From a virus: a stretch of DNA of 35,112 nucleotides. The stretch covers positions 1-35,112 of IMG/VR virus record IMGVR_UViG_3300043392_000034; one strand, written 5' to 3'. The notes beneath the pieces are model-generated. The model saw nothing but the letters and a program-made list of their open reading frames with translations. It made no database searches and had not been told where the DNA came from. Made by a program: the position numbers and the translations under genes. Shown in pieces: positions 12,994-19,396 of this stretch. How positions within the stretch are numbered: position 1 is the stretch's first letter; every line of letters starts with the position of its first letter.

Positions 12994-13578
12994 TCATCCG
13001 AGCGCCATGTGCAGGGCCTTGATGCCACGCTGAACGCGCTTGTCTGCGGCCTGGTGACTGATTCCATAAAACTCCGCGATCTCGTGAAGCTTCATGTCGT
13101 CCCTGAAGCGCATCGCCAGGACTTGCTTGTGACCGGCTGGGAGCCGCTTGTAAGCCGCCGAAACCTCCGAGAGCAACACCAGGGCCAACCCAGCCTCAGC
13201 CGAGCTCTCTGAGGCCACTGGAGCCCCGCTAATCGGGTGATGAGCGATGGTCGTCTGCGGCCAGCTCGAGGGATCGAAGATGAGTGGCAGCGCCGTGATC
13301 ACTTCGCGCAGCGAATAGGACTGGTTATCGTCCAGGAGTCCACCGGATCGGTGTTCCTGCTCGGCGACCGCATAGCGCTGAGCGATGCGACGAAGCGCGA
13401 CCCAGAGCTTGCCCTCGCCACCTTCCTCGGTTCGATACTGCTCGACCTTGTGGTAGTGCTCGAGCATCCAAAGGCAAAGGTGAGAGTGAAGGTCCTCGAT
13501 CTCAACCGCGCTCCACTTGTTGCCAAGCAAGCGGGAGATCTTCTCCGCGGTCTCTAGTTCCTGGAGAGTGAGTTTCAT
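12994..13578 (-). CDS. Sigma-70 region-4-like DNA-binding protein
   Basis: From ATG 13578 (ATGA overlap with the phosphoesterase gene) the protein has 194 residues. The C-terminus carries a region-4-type helix-turn-helix: YKRLPAGHKQVLAMRFRDD, KLHEIAEFYGISHQAADKRV, QRGIKALHMAL. The N-terminal two-thirds (TAEKISRLLGNKWSAVEIED, KLWVALRRIAQRYAVAEQEH) might be a degenerate region 2. It could act as an alternative sigma or an anti-host factor for late transcription. A longer frame from 13746 has an unrelated basic N-terminus and is rejected. Confidence 0.78.
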   Translation of the reverse strand: MKLTLQELETAEKISRLLGNKWSAVEIEDLHSHLCLWMLEHYHKVEQYRTEEGGEGKLWVALRRIAQRYAVAEQEHRSGGLLDDNQSYSLREVITALPLIFDPSSWPQTTIAHHPISGAPVASESSAEAGLALVLLSEVSAAYKRLPAGHKQVLAMRFRDDMKLHEIAEFYGISHQAADKRVQRGIKALHMALG

Positions 13579-14837
13579 GCGAGCTCCTTGGTCTCGACTC
13601 GAGTGCGAGGCCAGCGGTATGGCATGAGGAGCTCTAGCTTTTGCTCGCGGGTGATCGTTCCCTTCATGACCAGCGGATCCGAGACCAGGCCAGCGGACTG
13701 AGAGAACCAGGCTGAGGAGTCGCAAAGTGCTCCACCTTGGATCCACTCGGTGTCACCGATGAGCTGGCTCCACTTACCGGAGTGGTAATGACCGGTAAAG
13801 AGGATGTCGGCGTCTCCGATGGGGTCGCGCACTGCGGCCATCGACTTGAACCAGCTCAGGATCTTGGCTTCAGGTGTTCCGGAAGCTCGAGCGATGTGGC
13901 CGTGAGTAAGACCGGCAACCCATCCCAAGACCTCGACGGTCATCGAGATGCGCTCACGAGCTGGGAAGCTGAAGGTGACGTTCTCAACCTCAGCCAGGGC
14001 AAAAGCCTCAGCGATCTGCTCGACTACGGCAACGTCGTCGTTGTCGGCCAGCGTTGTGAAGGCTTTACCGTTCTGTCGGTTCTCGCCGTGGTTACCTGGC
14101 ACGACGGCAACATGGACCGGAAGCCCAATGGCAGCGATGCCCAGGAGGACCTCGGTCAGAAGTCTGCGAACGAGCTTGACCTGGTCCCTGCGGTCCAGAG
14201 AGACGCTGAAGGTCTGCATCTCATACCAACCGGAGATCCCTTCAACCAGGTCTCCGGTGATCGGGATGAAGATCCGGTCCACTGGCTTACCAGACTTCTT
14301 GAGGTTCTTGATGTCCTGAGCTGCGAGATCTGCCAGCTCCAGGGCCTTGGCAACCATCGCCTCAACCCCTCCACCGTCAGCCTGGCCAGCCTGAAGGTCA
14401 GTGATTTGGAGGAAATAGGCACGTTCCTCGGTTGAGTCATGTTGCAATCGTGGCTTCTTGGCCTTGCGTGCGGCCTTGACGATGTCATCCAGGTTCTTGA
14501 TCTCGTCCGGAGTAGTCCGGAGCTGGATCTTGGCCTTGAAGTAGTAGAGACGGACTATCTCGCCTTCACCGACGTTTCCATCCCAGGCGCGAACCTCCAC
14601 GGGGAAGCTGGGGTCGATGGCGTATTTCGTCCGGTCGATGTTCTTGGGGAGCAGCTCGTCCAAGATCGCGTCCCAGTCTTCGGGAGCTTCGTTGGTTGGA
14701 CGACTGACCACGACCTCGCCACCGTTACCGCGCAGCTCGAGTCCTGGCTCCCATCCACGGGGATGAGGCATTCGCTTCTTCTTGATCTCGGCAACGTGGC
14801 CTTCAGTGCCCACTTGGAGCAGCTTGTCCAGATCCAT
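13575..14837 (-). CDS. Calcineurin-like metallophosphoesterase
   Basis: From ATG 14837 (excellent AAGGAG site; TAATG coupling) the protein has 420 residues. The metallophosphoesterase motifs appear in order: ITDLQ (Asp147), GD (195-196), GNH (248-250), THGH (311-314) and GHYH (349-352). These are the metal ligands of the SbcD/Mre11-like and calcineurin-type superfamily. The N-terminal 135 residues form a separate beta-rich domain I do not recognise. The role in phages is unclear: nuclease, nucleotidase or protein phosphatase. No SbcC-type ATPase partner is encoded nearby. Motif copy E lies inside the gene. Confidence 0.87.
   Translation of the reverse strand: MDLDKLLQVGTEGHVAEIKKKRMPHPRGWEPGLELRGNGGEVVVSRPTNEAPEDWDAILDELLPKNIDRTKYAIDPSFPVEVRAWDGNVGEGEIVRLYYFKAKIQLRTTPDEIKNLDDIVKAARKAKKPRLQHDSTEERAYFLQITDLQAGQADGGGVEAMVAKALELADLAAQDIKNLKKSGKPVDRIFIPITGDLVEGISGWYEMQTFSVSLDRRDQVKLVRRLLTEVLLGIAAIGLPVHVAVVPGNHGENRQNGKAFTTLADNDDVAVVEQIAEAFALAEVENVTFSFPARERISMTVEVLGWVAGLTHGHIARASGTPEAKILSWFKSMAAVRDPIGDADILFTGHYHSGKWSQLIGDTEWIQGGALCDSSAWFSQSAGLVSDPLVMKGTITREQKLELLMPYRWPRTRVETKELA
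14434..14448 (+). promoter_or_regulatory. Dispersed motif copy E (inside phosphoesterase gene)
   Basis: GAGTCATGTTGCAAT, one mismatch to the consensus, followed by C as in copies F, H and I. It is intragenic on the template side and not at any start codon. Confidence 0.45.
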
Positions 14838-15082
14838 TAGTTCTCCTTCGGGCATAGGCACTGCCCAGCGCGATGGCGGTGGACGGCCTTCTCGTTGCCC
14901 TTGAGTCCAGCGGCCTGGATCTTTAGAGCCACGTTGATGGCTGCGGTCTTCGACTTCACTAGGTCATCGAGTGCGGTCCGGTATGGCTCAGGCAGCTCGG
15001 TGAGGAGCTTGCCGATGGAGCAATAGCGAACCTGGGTGATCTCAGTTGCCTCCCCCAGGAGTGCGTCGAGGTTGGTAGTCAT
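14837..15082 (-). CDS. Small DNA-binding-like early protein
   Basis: 81 residues. The pattern YCSIGKLLTELPEPYRTALD, then KTAAINVALKIQAAGLKG, then KAVHRHRAGQCLCPKE looks like a short helix-turn-helix protein with a C-terminal HRxGxCxC tail, a type that recurs in actinophage early regions. I infer nucleic-acid binding and cannot name a target. The putative promoter at 15140-15168 and motif copy F lie just upstream. Confidence 0.72.
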   Translation of the reverse strand: MTTNLDALLGEATEITQVRYCSIGKLLTELPEPYRTALDDLVKSKTAAINVALKIQAAGLKGNEKAVHRHRAGQCLCPKEN

Positions 15083-15171
15083 TCCTTCTCCTTGCGCGGT
15101 TGCTGTAACCGCGTTTCAAGACTACCGTCGAAATACACCATTGTAACTTGACTCGGTGTGTCGTGTTGCAA
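15083..15171 (-). promoter_or_regulatory. Putative early promoter overlapped by motif copy F
   Basis: On the minus strand TACAAT (15145-15140) is a good -10. At the -35 distance there is no good hexamer; instead motif copy F occupies 15158-15172. That arrangement suits an operator or activator-dependent promoter for the genes from 15082 downward. The gap also holds the palindrome CGCGGTTGCTGTAACCGCG around 15097-15115. Confidence 0.4.
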
Positions 15172-15172
15172 T
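15158..15172 (+). promoter_or_regulatory. Dispersed motif copy F
   Basis: GTGTCGTGTTGCAAT, one or two mismatches to the consensus, in an intergenic region about 13 bp upstream of a good -10 hexamer read leftward. Confidence 0.5.
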
Positions 15173-15378
15173 CATTTCCGAAGAAGAGAAGTGCGGTCCA
15201 GGACGATGAGCTCCCGACCGTCAGGCAACCGCTCGATGAACGCCAGCCGAGCGCGATACCGACTCGCAAACTTGAGGACGGCTTGCTCGTTCTCCGTCTC
15301 CGGCTCGACCAGGCAGACGATCACTCGACTCTCCACCAGGCAAACGGAGCGGCCAGCGTTGAAGCTACGGCGAAACAC
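15172..15378 (-). CDS. Hypothetical early protein
   Basis: 68 residues from GTG 15378, preceded by the strong ribosome binding site AAGAAGGGGGAG. The product is beta-rich with a basic end (RVIVCLVEPETENEQAVLKF, RARLAFIERLPDGRELIVLD). It lies between the helix-turn-helix gene and the small DNA-binding-like gene. No family recognised. Confidence 0.68.
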   Translation of the reverse strand: MFRRSFNAGRSVCLVESRVIVCLVEPETENEQAVLKFASRYRARLAFIERLPDGRELIVLDRTSLLRK

Positions 15379-15420
15379 AAACTCCCCCTTCTTGAGAGCT
15401 AATAAGGCGTGCCTAACAAC

Positions 15421-15879
15421 CTAGTGGGGAAGTTCCTTCTTGAGAATTTCGCGACGGCGAATCGGGATGCCCTTGGCACCGTCGCCGCGCTCGTCGGCCT
15501 CGACGTAGATGAAGCCGATGTCCCCTGAATACGCGACCACGATCTTGCGTTGCTTCATCGCCTGGAGCCAGGAGTCGAGCCGAGTCTCTTCGTCATCGGT
15601 GAGCTCGATGCCAGCGTTACGTCGGCCCAGGAGCCGCAGCATCCGGACGGGGTATTGGGTCAGGTGCTCGACCTTGACGCGCCAGGGGATTTCCTTGTCG
15701 TAACGGATCCGCTGGTTCTCAACTAGGCCAGCTCGGGAGAGAGCTGCGGAGACGGTGGAGCGGGAGACATGAACGCCGGTCGTTCGCTCGACCTCGTCGG
15801 CGATCTCCTGGTGAGTCATCCCCGAATCGACCCACCGCTTCAGTGTGCGGTTATCCGGAAGGAGCCTCTTAGCTGGCAT
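15421..15879 (-). CDS. Helix-turn-helix DNA-binding protein (repressor candidate)
   Basis: 152 residues from ATG 15879. The first half has two successive helix-turn-helix-like segments: DNRTLKRWVDSGMTHQEIAD and VSRSTVSAALSRAGLVENQR. The C-terminal part (YSGDIGFIYVEADERGDG) is beta-rich. Related proteins occupy the first early-gene position in other actinophages. Here it is divergent from the integrase and flanked by motif copies, so it is the best candidate for an immunity or early regulator, although it does not look like a CI-type repressor. The frame extends to 16011, but that would run through the promoter region. Confidence 0.82.
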   Translation of the reverse strand: MPAKRLLPDNRTLKRWVDSGMTHQEIADEVERTTGVHVSRSTVSAALSRAGLVENQRIRYDKEIPWRVKVEHLTQYPVRMLRLLGRRNAGIELTDDEETRLDSWLQAMKQRKIVVAYSGDIGFIYVEADERGDGAKGIPIRRREILKKELPH

Positions 15880-15887
15880 GAAACCTG

Positions 15888-15916
15888 AAGGTATCCGGAA
15901 GATGGCATGGTGTCCA
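15888..15916 (-). promoter_or_regulatory. Putative promoter of the helix-turn-helix gene (leaderless)
   Basis: On the minus strand TGGACA (15916-15911; 5 of 6 to the -35 consensus) and TACCTT (15893-15888) are spaced by 17 bp. A start point 7 bp after the -10 would fall within 2-3 bases of ATG 15879, giving a nearly leaderless mRNA, common in Actinobacteria and consistent with the poor ribosome binding site. Motif copy G lies just upstream of the -35. Confidence 0.38.
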
Positions 15917-15919
15917 CTA

Positions 15920-15934
15920 GTGACATGTTGCAAG
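15920..15934 (+). promoter_or_regulatory. Dispersed motif copy G
   Basis: GTGACATGTTGCAAG, two mismatches to the consensus, intergenic, 4 bp upstream of the putative -35 of the helix-turn-helix gene. It is followed by a second partial GTTGCAT. Confidence 0.45.
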
Positions 15935-16024
15935 GTTGCATGGGCGTGGGGCCTTGTGTAGGGTCCTAAGTTGGAATCCTCTAACAGATTTGGTCCAATG
16001 GCTGAGTTCATCTATTGAGCCAGG

Positions 16025-16063
16025 TCTGTGTTATGTTGCAATCGGGAGGCAACGTGTCACAGA
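16025..16063. promoter_or_regulatory. Inverted pair of the dispersed motif over the integrase start (copy H and inverted copy J)
   Basis: TCTGTGTTATGTTGC (16025-16039) and GCAACGTGTCACAGA (16049-16063) are inverted copies matching at 12 of 15 positions. They are separated by 9 bp that contain most of the integrase ribosome binding site (GGGAGG), and the right arm includes the GTG start. Binding here, or an RNA hairpin, would block integrase translation or transcription. Confidence 0.5.
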
Positions 16064-17082
16064 TACAGTCGCATAACCGCAAATTATCGTTTGGTATCAG
16101 GCAATTTGAGCAGTTCCAGATCGCTCGCAAGATGGCTCCAGGCACCATCAAGAATCGGGTCTATCACCTCTTAGTGTTGCAATCAGTTTCCGGAGATTGC
16201 TACCTCAACGACCTCGAGCCTTGGCACTTCGATCAGCTCTTCCAAGAGCGAAATTGGGCACCGAGAACGATGAACGTCGCACTCTCCACGTTCACCCTTT
16301 TCCTGAAGTTCTGCCGTGGCCGTGGCTTCATGGACGGCAACCTGGATCCCCTGGTTGGGTGGCGTCGGGCCAAGGTTCCCGAGACCGAGCGGATCCGAAT
16401 TCCGGTCCAGAAGTGGCCGGAGCTCTTCGAGGCCACGATCACGCCACTCGAGCGGATCGTCCTGGCTTCAGGTCTCTACCTGTTTCTCCGCGTCTCGGAG
16501 CAGCAGTGCATCCAGCTCAAGCATCTTCACCTCGATCAGCCCAAGCCGATGGTGGACATTTGGAGGCCCAAGACGAAGACCTGGGACTCGATGCCGGTCA
16601 CCTCGGAGCTCGAGCCCTTCATTCGGGAGCAGCTCACCTGGATGAGCGGGACGATGGGCCACCAGCTCACGAAGGACTCGTTTCTCATTCCTTACCGGCT
16701 GAAGCGGTTCGACCGAAGTGAAGATAATTCGCGCTGGGTGCCGGAAACTCAGTGGATAGATCCGTCCAGGCCCTTCACTCATGGTCATCGTGTGGTGCAG
16801 AACATTCTCGATCGGGTCGGTTTCCGCTCGATCAAGGGTGAGGGAGGCCATACCCTTCGGCGTAGCGGGGCAAGGGCTTACTTCGATGCCCTGGCTGAGA
16901 ATGGTTACGACGGAGCGCTGAGGAGGGTTCAGTCCATGCTTGGACATACGTCTTCGATTCATACCGAGACGTATCTGGGGCTCGATGTTGACCGAGCGAC
17001 CAGGAACGAGGACCTGGCAGGGAAGCCGATGTTCCCAGGCATGGACCTGGCGAACGTTTCCAGGATCCGGAGGGCCTCATGA
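16054..17082 (+). CDS. int: Tyrosine recombinase (phage integrase)
   Basis: With GTG 16054 (site GGGAGG 4 nt upstream) the protein has 342 residues. The N-terminal half contains a core-binding SAM-like domain (TIKNRVYHLLVLQS, APRTMNVALSTFTLFLKFCR). Catalytic residues are Arg146 (FLRVSE), the HTLRR box (His266, Arg269), His298 (LGHTS) and Tyr307 (TETYLGL). It should catalyse integration at a host att site. A frame extends back to TTG 16015, but the inner GTG has the ribosome binding site. It is divergent from the helix-turn-helix gene and coupled (ATGA) to the next small gene. A further partial motif copy lies at 16169-16183. Confidence 0.92.
   Translation: MSQIQSHNRKLSFGIRQFEQFQIARKMAPGTIKNRVYHLLVLQSVSGDCYLNDLEPWHFDQLFQERNWAPRTMNVALSTFTLFLKFCRGRGFMDGNLDPLVGWRRAKVPETERIRIPVQKWPELFEATITPLERIVLASGLYLFLRVSEQQCIQLKHLHLDQPKPMVDIWRPKTKTWDSMPVTSELEPFIREQLTWMSGTMGHQLTKDSFLIPYRLKRFDRSEDNSRWVPETQWIDPSRPFTHGHRVVQNILDRVGFRSIKGEGGHTLRRSGARAYFDALAENGYDGALRRVQSMLGHTSSIHTETYLGLDVDRATRNEDLAGKPMFPGMDLANVSRIRRAS
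16169..16183 (+). promoter_or_regulatory. Dispersed motif copy I (partial, inside int)
   Basis: Only the right half AGTGTTGCAATC matches; the left half does not. It is followed by C as in copies E, F and H. This is the weakest copy and may be chance. Confidence 0.25.
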
Positions 17083-17309
17083 AGTGCGTGCGGAAGGACT
17101 CGAGCTGCGCTGGCGTTGTCGAGGAGTTCATCATCTGGCAGCGTCACACTCCCCAGGCCGCTTCGGTGACGCTTTGCGAACACCATGCCGAGCCACTCCA
17201 GGAGTTCGCCAATGACGGCGAGGACACCGAGATCCCAATGCGGAATCGGATCCCGATGGAAGTGACGAAGCTTCGCAAGGTGAAGGAGACCGAGCACTTG
17301 AAGAAGTAG
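17079..17309 (+). CDS. Small Cys-containing protein coupled to integrase
   Basis: 76 residues. ATG 17079 overlaps the integrase stop by 4 bp. Three Cys and paired His (MKCVRKDSSC at the N-terminus, LCEHHAEPL near residue 32) could bind zinc. The C-terminus is basic (VTKLRKVKETEHLKK). Its position after int is one where an excisionase or recombination directionality factor may occur, but the sequence does not show a recognisable excisionase fold. Function unknown. Confidence 0.68.
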   Translation: MKCVRKDSSCAGVVEEFIIWQRHTPQAASVTLCEHHAEPLQEFANDGEDTEIPMRNRIPMEVTKLRKVKETEHLKK

Positions 17310-17321
17310 CCCAGAAATGCG

Positions 17322-17356
17322 AAAAGACCCCCCAGCGAATTGCTAGGGGGTCTTCT
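17322..17356. terminator. Bidirectional intrinsic terminator
   Basis: AAGACCCCC (17324-17332) pairs with GGGGGTCTT (17346-17354). It is flanked by an A-rich left side and a T-rich right side, and has a short AGC/GCT extension inside. It lies exactly between the convergent integrase operon (plus) and the lysis genes (minus), so it probably ends both transcripts. Confidence 0.88.
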
Positions 17357-17370
17357 CGTTTGGGTGAGAT

Positions 17371-17592
17371 CTACTTCTTGAATGCCTCGTCCACTTCGGC
17401 CTTCGTGAGCTTGCCGTCGGTGTAGTAGGACTTAGAAATTGAAGCCCAGACCGTCAGAGCTGCGGCGATGGCCGTCATGACTGCGGCCTTCCATGCCTCG
17501 ATGTCCATGATGGAAGCTGAGGCCATTAGAACGGCGATCTCGCTACCAATGAGAGCAGCGGTCCTCTTGAGTGCTTCCCAGATAAGGGTCAC
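17371..17592 (-). CDS. Holin (putative)
   Basis: 73 residues from GTG 17592. One hydrophobic segment occurs near the N-terminus (AALIGSEIAVLMASASI) and a second at WKAAVMTAIAAALTVWASI. A charged soluble tail follows (YYTDGKLTKAEVDEAFKK). This size, the two-segment layout and the DGKLTxxEVDxAF tail match holin-like proteins placed next to endolysins in actinophages. It would form the membrane lesion that releases the lysins. It is the last gene before the bidirectional terminator. Confidence 0.8.
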   Translation of the reverse strand: MTLIWEALKRTAALIGSEIAVLMASASIMDIEAWKAAVMTAIAAALTVWASISKSYYTDGKLTKAEVDEAFKK

Positions 17593-17610
17593 GGTTCCTC
17601 GGTTCTGCGG

Positions 17611-18105
17611 TCATCGGATGGGATAGGGACGGCGAAACTCCCCTTCCTCGATGAGGTTGCGGAGCTTGGTCCCTGGGCAGGCCGTGGCTCGGATGAGACC
17701 GTGGCCCGTCACCTCCAGCTTCTTGTTGCTTCGACGCTGGAGAAGGTCGATGGCTCGCTTGATCCGGTCAACCGCCTCGGGTGTCACCCGCTTGCGAGTG
17801 TCGCCCATGTAGGCGATGCCGTAGTTGCGGCCGTTCGCGTCAGCGGTGTGGCATCCCATGACGTCGATGCCTCGGGCCTCGTAAAGACGACCGGCGTAAT
17901 CCACGACCAGGTTGTAGCCGATGCCTCCGCAGTTGCGAGCCTTGTGCGACTTGTCGATCATCCGGAGCATCGCCTCAACGTCCTCCTGGGACTTGCCCTC
18001 CGGAGTGACGGTGTGATGAATGATGATGCCCGTTCGATACGACGGGGAGATCTTGTTGGTGTAACGAGTGAGAGCTGGTGCTCCCCACTTAGAACGGCGA
18101 ATCAT
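17611..18105 (-). CDS. Endolysin: N-acetylmuramoyl-L-alanine amidase (PGRP type)
   Basis: 164 residues. The amidase_2/PGRP pattern is clear: IIHHTVTP (Zn ligand His30/31), GGIGYNLVVD with Tyr64, MGCHTADANGRNYGIAYMGD, and GHGLIRATACPG with Zn ligands His135 and Cys143. It would cut the amide bond between muramic acid and the stem peptide. It lacks a cell-wall-binding domain; the separate LysM protein encoded two genes upstream may provide it. ATG 18105. Confidence 0.92.
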   Translation of the reverse strand: MIRRSKWGAPALTRYTNKISPSYRTGIIIHHTVTPEGKSQEDVEAMLRMIDKSHKARNCGGIGYNLVVDYAGRLYEARGIDVMGCHTADANGRNYGIAYMGDTRKRVTPEAVDRIKRAIDLLQRRSNKKLEVTGHGLIRATACPGTKLRNLIEEGEFRRPYPIR

Positions 18106-18135
18106 GATGCCTCCAGTGGCATCTCGTAGGGATGT

Positions 18136-18609
18136 TTAGTCCGCTACGTCCACCGGTTTGGTTGCCGACTTGATGAGTGGCAGCGGATCCTCAGTTGGGT
18201 TCACTGCCAGGTTGATCTTGTCTCCGGCCATGAGATGAAGGTGCGGACCGCTCGATGCGGAGCCGCTATTTCCACTCAGGCAGATCACCTCGCCACCCTT
18301 GACCTTGTCTCCGACCTTGAGATCCTTCGGAAGCTCTTTGAGGTGGTCGTAGCTGAAGATCTTGGTGACGCGCTTGCCGTCCTTGACGACGAGGCAACGG
18401 ATCTCGAGTCGGTATCCCAGGACCTTGGACTCGCCCATGAAGACGACGGTCCCGTTGCCGATGGCTCGAAGCGGTGTTCCGGTGGGAACGGTGAAGTCGA
18501 GGCCACGGTGAGGGCCTAGACCGAGGGACTTACGGGTTTCGGATAGTTCTCCGAAGCGTGCGCCGATTTTCTTATGGTCGGCTGGCCAGAAGGTTTGAAC
18601 GATTGGCAA
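18136..18609 (-). CDS. M23 family peptidoglycan endopeptidase
   Basis: 157 residues. The start is TTG 18609, immediately after the TAA of the LysM gene, with GAGGTGAAG upstream. LytM/M23 motifs are HRGLDF (His34, Asp38), SYDHL (His89) and SGPHLHL (His123, His125), which form the zinc site. It would cleave peptide cross-links. No signal peptide is visible. Next to the amidase and LysM genes it works as a second lysin, although a virion-associated entry enzyme is also possible. Confidence 0.9.
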   Translation of the reverse strand: MPIVQTFWPADHKKIGARFGELSETRKSLGLGPHRGLDFTVPTGTPLRAIGNGTVVFMGESKVLGYRLEIRCLVVKDGKRVTKIFSYDHLKELPKDLKVGDKVKGGEVICLSGNSGSASSGPHLHLMAGDKINLAVNPTEDPLPLIKSATKPVDVAD

Positions 18610-18906
18610 TTAGAGCTTCACCTCGGTGCCTGGGTTCAGTGGCTTGCCACCGTTGAGCTGGTAGAGCTCCTGGGCTCGCTCGTGCTTGGTCATGCCTTCA
18701 GTTGGGAACATGCCTGCGATGGCCGCGTAGCTGTCGCCGTCCTGGACGGTGTAGCAGCAAGGGTTTGGCACTGGCGTCGGTGTGAAGTTTTCGGTCTCCT
18801 CGATGACCTCATCCACCGGACGCTCGAATGGAGTGCCCTCCTGGACGATGCCGTCGTTGTCGAGGTCTACCGGTGCCGGTTTGTAGGTCACGGTTCTCTT
18901 AGCCAT
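18610..18906 (-). CDS. LysM-domain cell-wall-binding protein
   Basis: 98 residues. The N-terminal part has a short Asp-rich VDLDNDGIVQEGTPFER that resembles a calcium-binding loop. The C-terminal half is a LysM domain (CCYTVQDGDSYAAIAGMF, ELYQLNGGKPLNPGTEVKL), which binds peptidoglycan sugars. Its place before the two hydrolases suggests that wall binding and catalysis are split between polypeptides. A virion adhesin role is the alternative. Confidence 0.85.
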   Translation of the reverse strand: MAKRTVTYKPAPVDLDNDGIVQEGTPFERPVDEVIEETENFTPTPVPNPCCYTVQDGDSYAAIAGMFPTEGMTKHERAQELYQLNGGKPLNPGTEVKL

Positions 18907-18913
18907 GTTTCTC

Positions 18914-19396
18914 CTATGCGGTTACGTCGCCGGTCACCAGGTAGAGACCGGAGGCAAGGCAAGTCACGGCAGCGGCCGAGTATTGCTTTGACGTCTTGAG
19001 CTTGTTGTCTGGTGATCCGAGCGTGACTCCGGCTCCAGCGGCAAAAGTGAGCTGGCCGGTTCCCCACTGAACGAATTGGATGGACTCACCTGGGTTCAGA
19101 ACGTTGGCGATAGTGATCGTGATCGCCGAGCTCGAAGTGGATCGGATGAACGTGTTCTCGTCCGCGGCGAGGATGGTGTAAGCCGCTGCGATGTCCTTGA
19201 CGGTGGTCACAACCGCGCTCACGTTGATCGTGCCAACGAGAGATCCATAAGCCAGGGAGTTCCAGGCCGTGGTTCCGTTGCCGATCTTGTAAAGACGAGT
19301 GTTCGTCTCAAGACCGATCTCACCCTGGGCCAGGATCGGGTTCGCCGATGTCCAGTTGGCCGAGGTGTCGTTTCTGAGCTGGATCTGAATTGCCAT
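18914..19396 (-). CDS. Minor tail/adhesion protein with Mtd-type N-terminal motif
   Basis: 160 residues. The N-terminus IQLRNDTSANWTSANPILAQ, then GEIGLETNTRLYKIGNGTTA, matches the short domain found at the start of many phage tail-fibre proteins (the major tropism determinant N-terminal type). Residues 70-160 form a beta-rich module that is clearly related to the C-terminus of the 24382-25149 protein: both carry YTI-x-A-x(2)-N-T, GESI/VxF, GxLTF/ITFxAGAGV and KTS/AKQY. It probably trims or caps a fibre. Confidence 0.78.
   Translation of the reverse strand: MAIQIQLRNDTSANWTSANPILAQGEIGLETNTRLYKIGNGTTAWNSLAYGSLVGTINVSAVVTTVKDIAAAYTILAADENTFIRSTSSSAITITIANVLNPGESIQFVQWGTGQLTFAAGAGVTLGSPDNKLKTSKQYSAAAVTCLASGLYLVTGDVTA

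Noticed and set aside
13579-13746. N-terminal extension of the sigma-like protein
   Set aside because: It is the shadow of the phosphoesterase C-terminus; the ATG at 13578 is coupled to the upstream stop.
15880-16011. N-terminal extension of the helix-turn-helix protein
   Set aside because: It would cover the divergent promoter region and lacks a start with a good site.
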